Source: Oenanthe sinensis (Eukaryota > Streptophyta > Magnoliopsida > Apiales > Apiaceae). Taken from it: 64,000 nt of DNA. The stretch lies in the NCBI GenBank assembly GCA_028671895.1, contig CM053796.1, positions 38,066,860 to 38,130,859 of the forward strand, read 5' to 3'. This document shows, in pieces, positions 1-12,569 of the stretch (positions within the stretch are counted from its first letter, which is position 1; every line of letters starts with the position of its first letter). The position numbers were made by a program, and so were the translations under genes. The notes beneath the pieces were generated by a model. The model was given only the letters and a program-made list of their open reading frames with translations, was not told where the DNA came from and made no database searches.

Positions 1-1426
1 CACCAGTTAGCTTTTTATTGAGATCATCGACAAGCTTTGGGAGGCTATTATCGAATAGGCTGACCATCTTATTAATATCATCAACACAGCCAGAAGTTGT
101 ATTCGGTTTCAGCTCAATAACCATGGATGGCTCACAACCTAATGGGCCAAGTCCCCAGATAGCCACCTTTCTTGCTCCAAGTCCATGTAAACTCTGTCAT
201 CCACAAACGAAAGTATCCTATATATGAAAATCATTATGCATATGTATGTGTAGTTTATAAACACTAATGAAAAAACTTTGCAATCTAGCTAATGATGCTT
301 GGAAATGTTTACATATCTGACCTTAAGCGTGTCCGAGTATGCTGTAATGAGTTGTGCTGCCCACTTATCAGGTGCAATCGTTCGGTTTGCAGCTGGAATC
401 ATTAAGTAGTTGCCTTCGTAATCGTTGCTTCCAATATTAACAGTATACATGCACTTGCCCAAATACTCATTTGTAGTTTTATCATTATTTCCTTGTAATT
501 GCTTGATACGTGCAATCACGGCTCTGTGATTGTCTATTTGCTGCTGTAAGCTGAACCTCTCACCCTATATCAATAACAAATATTGCGAAACTGAATGAAA
601 ACCAAATTCTGCAACTCAATCACTAGCAAAATTTAATCGAATTTAGCTCTTAATCATTCTTTTCAGTTAGAGGAAAAATGGATATAATCCAACATACTAG
701 ACTCTAAACTTTTTAAGGTCATCCGAGGCTAATTTTCTCTATTTATAACCTGAACTAATAAAAGTTGTAGTATATGAATATAGACTGGGAGGTAAAGTAA
801 TCCTTACAACTATTTTTCCAGTTTCATTCAAAATTCCTGATCCAGAAGATGCATAGTTGACGCCCTGGAGAATGACATTTCCTTCAGCTGTCGTAAAGGG
901 TGGCATATGATGATTAAAACCAAGGAATTCGGCTGTAAAGATTAGCGAATTAAATGTCAATAGAAAATATATAAAAATAACCAATTAGTACAGAAATAAT
1001 TTGTAAAATTGTGCAAACACTATAGAATAGGGCAAATAGAACGATGAAAATTAATGTGGCCCAAAAACATCGAAAATATGGAACGATTTATTGAGTTACG
1101 AAGAACGAAGATTAAAATTCGAAAGGAATAACATATATAGAGAGAAAGAAAGAGATAAAAGCAATAACATGACCTAAGAAATCCACAAAAGTTCGACCAT
1201 TGGTAAATCTACCAGTGACTCCACCAGGATAATCGATGCCATAAGGAGTAAAATTTACTTTTGCCAGAGTTTGAAGCTTATTGTTGTTGCCACAATCGGA
1301 TAAAGAGTCCCCAAAAATGAAGTAACAAGGCACCTGTGGTGCACCTTCAACGAAGCTTACAAGTTTTAGAGCATAGAGCAATATTGTAATGCAACCAATC
1401 AACCATGTCTTAGTTGCAAAAGCCAT
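1..1426 (-). CDS. GDSL1: GDSL esterase/lipase, 3' end beyond left edge
   Basis: Probable secreted SGNH-hydrolase (acyl-ester hydrolase) of the plant GDSL family. Exons read from splice sites and frame: 1426-1174, 932-808, 564-322 and 193 to the window edge; the last exon and stop lie to the left. A hydrophobic signal peptide (starting MAFATKTWLIG) leads into block I FIFGDSLSDCGNNN, which carries the nucleophilic Ser. Exon 2 holds the block II Gly region (GVNYASSGSG) and exon 3 holds IGSNDY, the block III GxND motif with the oxyanion Asn. The catalytic Asp and His would be in the missing exon. All visible exons are open and join in frame. It belongs with GDSL2 and GDSL3. A TATA-like stretch lies at about 1491-1501, 65-75 bp upstream of the ATG. 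Confidence 0.88.
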
Positions 1427-2240
1427 GAGACTACAGAGAGATCTGTTTCAGGGAAAAAAATGTGAAAAATGATATTTTAAGTAAACGAGAAATATATAAA
1501 TACGAGGGGATCATTAGTTCCCGAAGAAACAAAAGAGGAAAAAAAAAGTAGACATGCAAAAAATGAATGGTTATATTTAGTAACTTCCTACTGTCAAGGG
1601 ATCTCCTATACCTATGAATTTATGGGGATAGAAGTTTCTTTGACAAGAAAATTTTCCTATTTAAGCTGCATCGGTCTTTGTGGCTCTGAAAATAACACAA
1701 ACAAATTACAATTATGTTCTTTGTGTCCATTTCCGTGTTTGTTTTCGTGTTTGGCTCTAGATGTCTTGATGAATTATGTATACCTTGTCTCTCTGCCCAG
1801 TTTCAGTTTCAGTTTCAACTTTCAGTTGTAAACAAGTTTAGCAGTTGATTTAGTGGCCAATGAAATTATACCCATAGGCTGTTTTTGTTTATGATTAGTA
1901 TTAGAATTAATCACAGAATTAGGATGCAAGAACAAATTATTATTTCATTGAAAAGAACTGACAAATGCTGAAGAAAAATTATATCAAACAAAAAATAAGA
2001 ATACACATGAAATGAAAATGAGAAGGCTAATTTGTTTAATGAGTAATAGTTATAGACCACTAAGATTTATCAAAAGGCAGACTGGATTATGTCGAAGGGG
2101 TTGCATATCGAGAACACAAACTTCATATGCATCTTTATACATTATAAATTTACAAGGCATATCCTAAATTAAAACACATTTATTAAAGGTACAGCTACTG
2201 GACAGTTCATTACAAGGTGAAGGGATTACGAAGGAGATGA
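1427..2240. other. Intergenic, GDSL1 promoter side
   Basis: AT-rich spacer between the GDSL1 start and the GDSL2 stop. It must hold the GDSL1 promoter and the GDSL2 3' flank. The small open frame at 1622-1831 has no recognisable features. Nothing else seen. Confidence 0.5.
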
Positions 2241-3987
2241 TCAAAGTCGTGCTAGGTGACTAATGTCCATGGGATAAACATCTTCAGGTTCCAGAGCTTC
2301 AAATGCTCTCTTAGCCCCAGGTAAAACAGCTTTCTCAGTGGGGTGATAATTGTCAAAGAATGCATAAGCATCCCGGTTGCGGCATGGACGCATGCCACGA
2401 ATACATGATCCTGGCATAGCTACAGTTGCGCAGCATGACTTATCGTTCACTTTAACACCTGGAATCAACATATACATGCTCAATATTATACGGTAAATGT
2501 GTTGCACATGGATAAAAAAAACAGTAAATTCTATCAGTTACATCGATCTGCTATGCTACATGATTATTACCTATTCTTGCTGGGTTGTTGCCTGGTGAAA
2601 TATGAGTGTTATTTATGTAAATGAATTTTGCACCGGGTAGATTCTTATTCATATCATCTACAAGTGGCCCGAATCTTTTATTGTACAGATTGACAATGCG
2701 GTTAATAGGTTCTGAACAACCTTGAATATTAGCCATTCTCAACGCTTTTACCTGTGATCGTTGGCAACCTATTGGACCTAGTCCCCAGAGTACCACTTCT
2801 CTTGCACCAAGGTTATATAAACCCTTCCATCAACAACTAAATTTAAAATTACTAGTTTATCAAAATTTAACTTGTTCATAACACCGAATGATACAATTAA
2901 CACATTGAAATAGATTAATATAACAATGTTAAATACTCCATGTATATGTAAAACTTGCTAATTTAAAGAATTCAGAATATCGTCTTACAAGGTCTTCTGC
3001 CCACCTGTCAGGAGTAAAAACTACATCTTTAGGAATTGCAGGTACAACAAAGTAGTTGTTCATGTAACCATTACTTCCGATTCCAACAGTATAAATGCAT
3101 TTGCCAAAGTGCTCTTTTGTAGCATCTTCATTATTTACTTTTAATTCTTTTACGCCAGAAACTGTGAGCCTGTGATTGTTTAGCTGTCCCATTAGGTGTG
3201 TCCTGTCACCCTATATAATCGAGAAATCACTAGGAATTACGAAACACCACTGAGAACAAATAACTGATTGCTTATAGTTGTTAAAGTATATAAATAACTA
3301 ATGTTCCATATCAAATTCACCTTGAGTCTCTGTTTTACGTAGTTTTATCAGCAGTATTATATAAAAACAGTGTTCTGTATAAAAGTACATATGTTAATGT
3401 TAACGTATATATCATTGTTAACATATATAGTATTTTAGATGCAATATATCTTACTGCATAAGAAGATTTATGATGTAAGTAGCATTATCATTACACATAT
3501 TTTTCCAGTTTCAGGTCAAAGCCCTGCTCTAGCAGATGCATAGTTGACTCCTTGGATAATTTGGACGCCTTTGGCTGTTGTAAAAGGTGGCATGTGATGG
3601 TCGAAACCTAGAAATTCAGCTTTAGAATAACCGTACCATCAGTATTCATGTTAAATAAAGACCAACAATTAATCATCGATAGTACTTGTCACAGAGTCTG
3701 CAAAATTATAGATGAGTCATGCATGCAAGAGGAACCCGACCTATGAAAGCATCATAAGTTCGACCATTTGTGAACCTTCCTGTTGGCCCAGCAGGGTAAT
3801 CACAACCATAAGGAAAATAATTTGCTTTGGCAAGAGTCACTATATTATTATTGTTTCCGCAATCTGCCAAAGAATCTCCGAAGATGTAGTAACCAGGAAC
3901 AATTGGTGCAGCATCAACAGAGGGTGCAAGTTTCAGACTAACTATCAATATGTATCCGATGAACCATGTCGTATATGCAAAATCCAT
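2241..3987 (-). pseudogene. GDSL2: GDSL esterase/lipase with in-frame stop
   Basis: Five-exon GDSL gene: 3987-3741, 3619-3495, 3210-2959, 2823-2571 and 2458-2241. The summed length is a multiple of three (1095 nt), so the structure is right. However, exon 2 reads GCT AGA GCA GGG CTT TGA where GDSL3 has GIRFETG, giving a stop at codon 117 (3516-3518). Block I (YIFGDSLADCGNNN) and the DxxH of block V (FFDNYHPTE) are kept. Block III reads GSNGY instead of GSNDY. Intron 3 fits only a GC donor (GCAAGT). The start is placed at MDFAYTTW, matching the paralogues; an in-frame ATG also exists at 4014. The product would be a 116-residue fragment lacking the Asp-His pair. A sequencing error at one base is the main alternative. 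Confidence 0.82.
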
Positions 3988-4722
3988 GGATGAAAAAAGA
4001 ATTTTATGATTCATATATTTATATTTATTTCAAAAAAAAATTATACAAAAGATTTACATATTAGTTGAGAGATAAAATGTTGAATTGTTCATATCACAAA
4101 CAAGAGAAGGATGAGATGAAGGAAACGGAGAAAAGGAGAGAGTGGTGATAAAGTAAGTTATCATTTCGAGCCATCTCCTTCAATTTAGATTTCATGCTTC
4201 CCATATTCCATAAATAGCTTATACGAATGCTGCATGTACTTAATCCATCCATCTATGAAACATCAATTTTATTGTTAGCCAGTGCTTGGATTTGTTAGAT
4301 CACAACTCTCAGTTGCTGCGCTAGGCTGCTAGCTACTTACCATCGTTAAAGAAATTAAGCAAGCCTTTTCAGATTTTAATTAATTGCCCTGATATATCTC
4401 AATCTCAACACTTGGTTAAGTTCGTAGCAGAAACAAGTGGAGATATTAAGGCTATCAACCGCAACAAAACTGACCATTTTTATACTTAGAGTCCAAAATC
4501 AAAGTACTATTAAATTTTACATTAGGATTGAAAAAACAAAAATGCTAGACAAGAAAAATCATATTTCGAATAAGAAAACACTAGAAATGACACTGAAAAC
4601 TCTAGTTTATTTAAAATACAGGGCCTCTATTATGTCAAGGGATATTAACAGAGGATCTCTACATCTAGTACATGTACATGTATACACATTTATGTATTTA
4701 ATAATTACAAGGCCGAAATTTT
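3988..4722. other. Intergenic, GDSL2 promoter side
   Basis: AT-rich spacer between GDSL2 and GDSL3. The plus-strand open frame at 4437-4754 runs into the GDSL3 last exon and shows no known domain. No repeat or RNA gene recognised. Confidence 0.45.
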
Positions 4723-6592
4723 TTAAAGCCGTGCTAGGGTGCCAATGTCCATAGGATAGCAATCTTGAGGTTCCAGTGCTTTAAACGCTCTCCTAGCCCC
4801 CGGAAGAACAGCTTTCTCAGTGGGGTGATAACTGTCAAAGAACGAATAATCACCCCTGTTGGGGCATGGAATACTGCCACGGATACATGATCCAGCAACA
4901 AGTTCTGTTGGACAGCATGCCTTATCACTCACTTTAACACCTGGAATGAAGAAACGTATAATCAAGCGAAATATTTTGTAGAATGTGCCACTATATATAA
5001 TGCAAAGAAGTAAAGCTTATAAATCACACGCGTGGAAATGACATGTTTATTACCTATTCTTGCAGGGTTGTCACCTGGTGAAATATGACTGTTATTCACA
5101 AAAGTGAATTTTGCACCAGCTAGATTCTTATTGATATCATCAATAATTGGTGGAAGTCTTCTGTTGTATAGGCTGACAAGATGGTTAATACTATTCACAC
5201 AACCTGGTTTACCAATCATCCTCAACGCTTTTACCTGCGATGGTTCGCAGCCTATTGGACCAAGTCCATACAGAGCCACTTTTCTTGCACCAAGGTCATA
5301 TAAGCCCTGCCAACAACAGAGTTTAAACTTTTTATTATCAAACAAACCGAGAACACCAGAAGACTCAATAGTACATGGAAATAGATTACTGTGACACTCA
5401 TAATTGTATATACGAAAAACTTACTTTAAGGAAGGCATGAATTCGTCTTGAAAGTTCTTCTGCCCAACGTTCCGGAGTAAAAACAACATCTTTAGGATTT
5501 GCCGGTGTAACAAGGTAGTTGTTCATGTAATCGTTACTTCCGATTCCAACCGTATAAAGGCATTTGCCCAAGTAATCTTTTGCAGCTAGTTCATTATTTC
5601 CTTTAAGGCGTGCTATGCGACCAACTATTTGCCTGTGATTTTCTAGCTGTGAATCTAGGTTTACCCTTTCACCCTATATGATCAAGAAATCAGTACAAAT
5701 AATGTAACATCACTGAAACAAATTACTACTCGCATATGATATGAGTAAAATGATTATTACACATATTCTTCCAGTTTCAAATCGAATCCCAGCCCCAGCA
5801 GATGCATAGTTGGCACCTTTGAGAATTTTTTCGTCGTTGGCTTTGACAGCCGAAAAGGGTGGTATGTGATGGTCGAATCCTAGAAATTCAGCTGCAAAAT
5901 ATATAAACCATTTGTTAGTGTCACTCAAATTCAGCTGTAAACTCTTTTGCGTTCTCAGCTATAAAACACTGTAATTGATAGTAAATTAGTAACACGATGA
6001 ATCATTAGCATGAAAGAGAACACCGACCTATGAAATCAACATAAGTTCGACCATTTGTGAATCTCCCTGTTGGCCCATCAGGGTAATCAATACCATAGGG
6101 AAGGAAATTTGCTTTGGCAAGAGTCTTGAGCTCATTATTGTTTCCACTATCTGCCAATGAATCTCCAAAGATGAAGTAACAAGGAACAATCGGTGCACCT
6201 CCAGCGCCAGCTTTCGGTGCAACGAGGCCGGGGTCAGGACCAGCACTTGCTGCAGCTGCGCCAGCACTAGCACTCAATGCACCACTGGCGCTCGATGCAG
6301 CGCCAACCCCGGAATTCGATGCAGCGCCGGCACTCGGTGCATCAGCACCCGCGCCAGCACTGTCAACACCGCTGCCGGCACTCCGTATATCATCAAGTGG
6401 TGGTGGATCAGCCTCGGAGTCGGCACTCGGTGCATCAGCCCCGGCACTCGGTGCCACGCTGGCATCAGCACTCGGTGCAGGTGCAGCTGCGCCTGCAGGT
6501 GCAGCAATTGTTGCAGGATCATCAGCACCAACAAAGGGTGTAAGCTTAACACTAAGTAACAACATGCATCCAAGGAACCATGCAGAATCCAT
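4723..6592 (-). CDS. GDSL3: GDSL esterase/lipase with long Ala/Ser/Gly-rich N-terminal insert
   Basis: Complete gene. Exons 6592-6028, 5891-5761, 5673-5425, 5306-5054 and 4940-4723 total 1416 nt, about 471 residues. The usual plant GDSL length is 350-390, so this is clearly longer. Residues 1-23 form a signal peptide. Residues about 24-132 are low complexity (Ala, Ser, Gly, Asp, Pro; for example PAGAAAPAPSADASVAPS). The catalytic domain starts at IVPCYFIFGDSLADSGNNN with nucleophile Ser145. GIGSNDY (block III) and FFDSYHPTE (DxxH) are present. A secreted esterase with a possibly glycosylated linker is likely. The anther-specific APG proteins of Brassicaceae are a known case of a proline-rich region on a GDSL enzyme, but this stretch is Ala/Ser-rich and probably independent. 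The ATG at 6592 is chosen by similarity to GDSL1 and GDSL2; the frame is open further upstream. Confidence 0.9.
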
Positions 6593-6857
6593 GGAAGAAC
6601 AAATAATATTATATATATATATGTATATATATTTATTTATATTATAACAAATGATTATAGAGAAAAGACAGTTTGTAGTTGGTTGATACAAAAAAAGTAG
6701 AATAAAAAGGATGAAGTTATTATATGAAAGAACAGGAGAAAAAGGAACGAACACGCGATGATATAGTTAGTTATCGTTTTCGAGTCGCTTGCATGCCTTT
6801 AATTTAGATATGGATGCCCACGGCTTCAAATAATTCCTACGTATACAGGTGGTTTGC
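6593..6857 (-). repeat. GDSL3 promoter, duplicated at 13134-13408
   Basis: The bases upstream of the GDSL3 ATG include a (TA) tract, the shared string acaaatgattatagagaaaa and the string cacgcgatgatatagt. They are clearly alignable with 13134-13408, upstream of the chimeric fragment. The promoter was therefore copied together with the 5' half of exon 1. Confidence 0.8.
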
Positions 6858-7087
6858 ACGAGTAGAGATCCTCATTTTTCATCATTTTTTGTGTGTTAGG
6901 CTCTGTTCCATTTTTTTGATTGGCTATATAAGTTAGATAAAATTCCATTATCTATTAAAAAAGTTATCAAATTTTACTTAATTTGTATAACCGATTTTTT
7001 AATATATAGTTGAATTTGACCTAATTTGTATAATCAATTAAAAATGGAATATATAGTGTGGCACATCAAAAATGGTAGATTAAGATT

Positions 7088-8111
7088 CACTACGAGATAA
7101 ATAATTTCAGACAACATCGATCAGACAACGCTCAGCCAAAGAAGTATTGCTGAGAATGAACATACAATGATTTATTTTTGTCCTCCAAAATCCATTGTCT
7201 AATCCAAGATTAATACAACGGTTTTCAGAACCATTGTAAGAAAATATTCAAAATATACAATTATTTCTAAAGACTATTGTGTTATAAGAATTCATACAAC
7301 GGAAACGATAACCGTTGTTAAATATCATACAACTATTTTACAAAAATATTATTTTAGTAGAATTCATACAACAGGCCAAATAACTATTCTTAAAGGATGC
7401 ACAACAATTTTATTATACTATTATTTTATTAAAATTCATACAAGTATTTTTGATATCATTGTTTGGAAATATATCAATCAACAGTTTTTAAACTATTGTC
7501 ATAGATTTTTAAATAGTTAAAAATATTCGTTTTCTTTATGAAATTTTGTGTTTTTAACCCGACTTGAAAAAATATTATTTTGTGGCTACATACAAATGTC
7601 TATAGTTGTTTAGTAATAAGTCAAAAGTTTTATAGTTCGAAAATGAGTATGAATATGTATTATATATGTACGAGTTAAGGTGTAGATAATGATTTTGTGA
7701 TAAATCTATAAATACATCCTTATTAAATTATTATTTTTTGATGATCTAACCGTACGGATGTTAAGATATTTCAATTTTAGTGATGTATAAAAAAAATAAA
7801 ATTTTTAAATTTATTTTATATATTTTTTATAACAAAAGTATGAAAAATCATATAGAAACATTTTTCGTCTTATTGTAAAAAGGTAATGTTTGTCCTCTTG
7901 TGTTAAACATACAACGTTTTTGTTAACAATTGTGTTGTACGATTTAAACAAACCCATCGATTTTTAATATAAAATCGTTGAAAAAACTATTGTATCAATT
8001 TAATGAAGGTAACGGTTTTGAAACCAAAAAAAACTTGTATAATGTGTTAGATTTTTTTAAAAATTTAAAAAAATATTTTCTTTATTAATTTTGATTTTTA
8101 AACCCTATAAC

Positions 8112-8189
<78 letters not shown>

Positions 8190-8620
8190 GTATGTATAAT
8201 ATGGATATGTATATATTTGTGAATACTAAGTACGTAGTTTTGTAATTCGAACATTAGAATGAGTATGTGTTTGATGCTACGAATTATGGTGTAAACAATA
8301 AGTTTGTGATAAATCTACAATTTTATCATTATTAAAATTAAGAAATAATTTTTCTATGATCCAACCATACGGATGTTAAGATCAATATGTATTAGTCATT
8401 TATAAAAAAAATTAGAATATTTTAAATTTGTTTTGTATATTTTTTAACAAAACTAGTCAAAATACCAGATACACATTTTTCGTCTTATAGTAAAAGTTAA
8501 TTTTTGTCTTGTAGCGTCAAACATACAACATTTTAAGAAAAAATAATTGTATTAGTTTAATTAAGACAACACTTTTGAAAAGAAAAAACGATTGTATAAT
8601 GAGTCAGATTTTAAAAAAAA
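7088..8620. mobile_element. CACTA-like non-autonomous element (degenerate)
   Basis: Starts with cactacgag, followed by ttcagacaac and a region that matches the left part of the element at 30322 (cagacaacgctcag, ttaatacaacg). It is rich in short acaacg/caacgg motifs, as expected of CACTA subterminal repeats. Two imperfect internal repeats of about 560 bp are visible, both holding a tacggatgttaagat string near 7755 and 8370. There is no coding capacity. The right end is set where similarity fades, and no clean right inverted repeat was found. Confidence 0.55.
8116..8183. repeat. (TA)n microsatellite
   Basis: Uninterrupted TA dinucleotide tract inside the CACTA-like element. Confidence 0.95.
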
Positions 8621-8851
8621 ATAAAAAGATTATATTTCTCAATTAAAAACAATATTAAAAATTTTCTTGTCCTAATTAAAAACAATATTAAAAATTATCA
8701 ATATTAATAAGTTAATTAAATAATATTTTTTTCAATAAATTCTTTTACAAATAATACATAATAATAATAAATTTTCTACTAAACTAATAATTCTTTACTT
8801 AAAATGAGAAATGAGTAAAATAAGAATCTTTGGAATAATGCATGTGTTATT

Positions 8852-8858
<7 letters not shown>

Positions 8859-8922
<64 letters not shown>
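8859..8922. repeat. (TA)n microsatellite
   Basis: Uninterrupted TA dinucleotide tract in AT-rich spacer. The flanking 8623-9575 shows no gene; 9170-9210 is pyrimidine-rich. Confidence 0.95.
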
Positions 8923-8927
<5 letters not shown>

Positions 8928-9575
8928 ATTTATAAGTAAAATTAATTATAAAAATTTATATTCATTTTAGATATTAATAAATATATAAAATATTATTGTT
9001 TACACACTAATTAGAAATATATGTATAAACACTGATTGGCATGGCCGATGTTTATTGGCTGATAGTGTAGCACAAGGATCTACCAGGCTAAAAATAGGAA
9101 TCGTTGATTTAAATTAGGGGTTTAATCCCTATCGTCCAAATAAATTCATCATATAATATCTTCTTTTCCTTTTTCTTCCACTTACACCTTTGCCTCTCTT
9201 TCTCTCTAACCTTAGACTCTTGGAAAATCCATGACCACAATCATCCATTCCTCATACCAAATCATCTCTAATTTTATTATGTTTCTTGATATTATTTCCT
9301 AGGATTTAAATAATTACATGATTCAATCGATGCTCAAAAGTTTAGAGGCATGAACCTTGATTGACAAGATGCTCCATCCAAAGTCTTGATGAAGAAATCG
9401 CCATCAGTAAAAACTTATCTTTCTCAATTGATTTGTTTATTCATATATGGTCTAGCTTTGTTTTTTAATTGGGTTTTTAGAGCTTATTTTTTTGTTATAT
9501 TTTCAGTAGATGAAGTAATATAGTAATAATCTCCATTGGGGTCATCAATAATAAATGAGGTTTTAGAACAAAGTA

Positions 9576-10036
9576 GTGGATGATGCTCCTATAGACTTTC
9601 ATCCATTGATGAGGTTTCTGGGAGACTACAAGGTGTCCAAGGCTCTCAGTGAAGCACCAACTATCGTATGCTCATTTGTTGAAGAGCTATGGAACACTGC
9701 AGAAGACTCACAAGATGGGAATGTAATTTCTTATACTTTCAAAGGTAAACCCTACTCCATTACAAGTACTACTATTTCTGAATGCTTAGAATTGCCTGAG
9801 AATAATTGTAATAAGTCACCCACTGATACTAATATTAGGGATATGTTAGCAACTGTTAATTATGTTAATTCTGAAACTGGATTATGTGAGGTTGTCACAA
9901 AAAATCTTAGAAAAAAATGGAGTTACTTCTTTGATGCTATTATTAAAATATTTTCTGAAAAGATAAGTAATTTTGATACAATTATCACAAGTATGCAAGA
10001 AATTGCTTATTCAATCCTATTTGATAAGTACTACTT

Positions 10037-10092
<56 letters not shown>

Positions 10093-10100
10093 TACCTTAA
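9576..10100 (+). pseudogene. Retrotransposon gag-like fragment
   Basis: An open frame of 174 codons beginning MDDAPIDFHPLMRFLGDYKV resembles the N-terminal part of plant retroelement gag-like proteins (the FHPLMRFLGDY, IVCSFVEELW and LRKKWSYFFDAI segments are typical). From about residue 155 it reads straight into a (TA)n tract (10040-10091), giving an Ile/Tyr repeat, so the real protein is cut off there. No protease, reverse transcriptase or integrase follows. Identification is from remembered family resemblance, not a search. Confidence 0.55.
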
Positions 10101-11152
10101 TAAAGGAACACTGGTCGTTTAAAAAAATAGTAGTAGTAGTAGTAATAACAATAAATTTCATACAATATCTATTTTTATAAGCGATACTTTTCAGATGTGG
10201 CATTCATATTTATTTTTAATATTACAATATTAAATATTAAAGAACACTTTACAATAAAATATATTAGAGAACATTTTAAAAAACTTTAGCATCTTAATAT
10301 TCTTTAATATTATAATATTAATATCATAATACTATAATATTATAACATTAGTGTTCCTTAATATTATTACAAAAAATACTACATTAAACGAACACATAAA
10401 ATATAACCAGTAGAACATCTAATAGAATCTTATTAATATTATTAAAAAAATACTACATTAAACGAACACATAAAAGAATCTCGTATAATATTTTAAGTAC
10501 TGATAAAATACTGTAGACATTATAATAAATAATTTTAAGTACTGATAAAAATTCTTATATAAAATCTTACATGATCTTTTTTTTTATGAATAAAAAAATA
10601 TTTCAAAGTAGTCATGAAAAAATTGAAAATATCTCAAATAAACAATAATAATATTATATTTTAGATAAAAAAAACCGATTTTCATTATAAAAGGTAATAT
10701 AAATTTAAATTTTAAAGTAAAAAGATAATATAAAAATTGATTCACATTAATACTGAAAGGTGTAATAATTATAAAAGTAACATATAAAAATATGGTAAGT
10801 GTATTAACCGTACATCAATTAGTTCTCATGAAATATATGGAATAAATTAAATAGAAGATTTCACCCGATAAAAAAAATTAAACGGAATTTATCAAAAACG
10901 CATATGACAACTTAAATTTGAAAAATATAGACAATCTTTACATACATGATAGTATTATGTATACCATGTGTCTTTAATGTACATATATACTTGTATTTTC
11001 ATAATTTATATACTATCCTTTATAGTATAAAAATAATCATAAATTAGAGATATGCATCAAATCTTAACCATTGGATTAAAAATAAATTAATGGTAGATGA
11101 AAGGGGTTTCTTTCGATCTCACTCATATATATATATACACACACACACATAT
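10101..11152. other. AT-rich spacer
   Basis: Very AT-rich, with a short tandem similarity (two copies of tactacattaaacgaacacataaaa near 10377 and 10453). No gene seen. Confidence 0.4.
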
Positions 11153-11449
11153 GCTTAGGTTTAACGAGGAACTCCCTTATTTGAGTAACTAAGAAACCAA
11201 CAACAAATATAATTACATAACATATAAAAAATGTAGAACACAAAATTACAAAACAATATTCAACATTAATGTTCTGTAATTTGTGTTCTATATTTTTTTT
11301 ATAGATTATGTGGGTTTTTTGTTTGTTTTGCAGTTATTTTTGGCGTTCTATGATGTTCTGTACTGTTCTATGGTTATTTGTTAATCGAATTTTTATAAAA
11401 TAGGAATTGGTTCCACAGTTACTCAAATAAGGAGTTCCTAGCTGAGTCT

Positions 11450-11451
<2 letters not shown>
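11153..11451. mobile_element. MITE-like inverted repeat element
   Basis: The left arm cgaggaactcccttatttgagtaact (near 11165-11190) is matched in inverted orientation by agttactcaaataaggagttcctag (near 11417-11442). The ends, cttagg and gagtctta, are weakly similar. A short internal palindrome (gtagaacacaaaattac / gtaatttgtgttcta) adds to the foldback. About 300 bp and no coding sequence, so a non-autonomous element is likely; superfamily not assigned. Confidence 0.6.

Positions 11452-11452
<1 letters not shown>

Positions 11453-11525
<73 letters not shown>
11453..11525. repeat. (TA)n microsatellite
   Basis: Uninterrupted TA tract abutting the right end of the foldback element. The sequence from here to 12569 is AT-rich spacer with no recognisable gene. 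Confidence 0.95.
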
Positions 11526-11527
<2 letters not shown>

Positions 11528-12569
11528 TTTTAATTAAATTATTTATTTATTCATAAATGAATATAATATTTATTTATTGATAAATGAATATTAATTCATT
11601 TAGATAATGTTTTTAGACTTTTTTAATTTTATTTATATTATTTTACATATATTATGTTTAAATGTAGCTATAATTCACCGTGCGTGGTTATAATTTTTAA
11701 TTATATTTATTTTTTAAAATTCTAAATTAGTTATGTTGTACATGCATGCATGTAATAGATAAAATGCACAGTACCATATATTACACAAAATTAAGAATAA
11801 AATGCATTTCGGTGGTATGAAAAAACAATCAATTTTAGAGGTATTTTTTGAAAATATATGACTTATTAATATATTTAAAAATTATTATTCAATAAAATGT
11901 ATTTATATCTTATTTAAAATATAGTGATTATTTATTTATATTTATATATGGTCTATAAACACTACATTTTTATTTATTCGTTAATAAATTTAGCAAGATC
12001 TTTCATTAATCTCATTTACCCAAAGTGAAATCGAAGAAATTTATTCATTTATGGAACATTCATCAATCCACGTTGTACCGTATATGTAGCACGAAATTGT
12101 GAGGTTTTGTTATTTAAACATAATTTAGCCAAGAAAAGTTATTGTATAAAAATATTGGATCGCTGACGAATCATTACAAACCCACATGATGAAAAATCAA
12201 TATAAATTATTTTTTTACTTAAATTTAAGACTCAAAAATAGGACTTAAGGTAGGGATGAACATCCTTCCAACTCTCCTGATTCAACCTCTGTAATATTCG
12301 GATCAGGGATTTTGAAAAAAAATTCGCGTATACAATGAGAAATGAGGTAAATTTTTTATGAGAATGTCGAAAAAGCATGTTTTTATTGTGTATGTACACT
12401 TTTCTTGTTTTTTCTGTTAACGTATTGGTGAGTACCAAAGTTATTAAGATGTCGCCATTTGAGAATCAGAGTAAGAGCCAATCTAATACAGTTATTTATC
12501 TAAGTAACCTCCTAAATTAAAAGACATGTTTGGATGGAAATTAAATTTAAAATATTGAGATTTTAGATT

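Noticed and set aside
6277..6573. Open frames on both strands with His/Gln/Leu-rich repeats
   Set aside because: They are frame shadows of the GDSL3 Ala/Ser-rich coding stretch.
10040..10091. Ile/Tyr-repeat protein tail in the gag-like frame
   Set aside because: Simply the translated (TA)n microsatellite.
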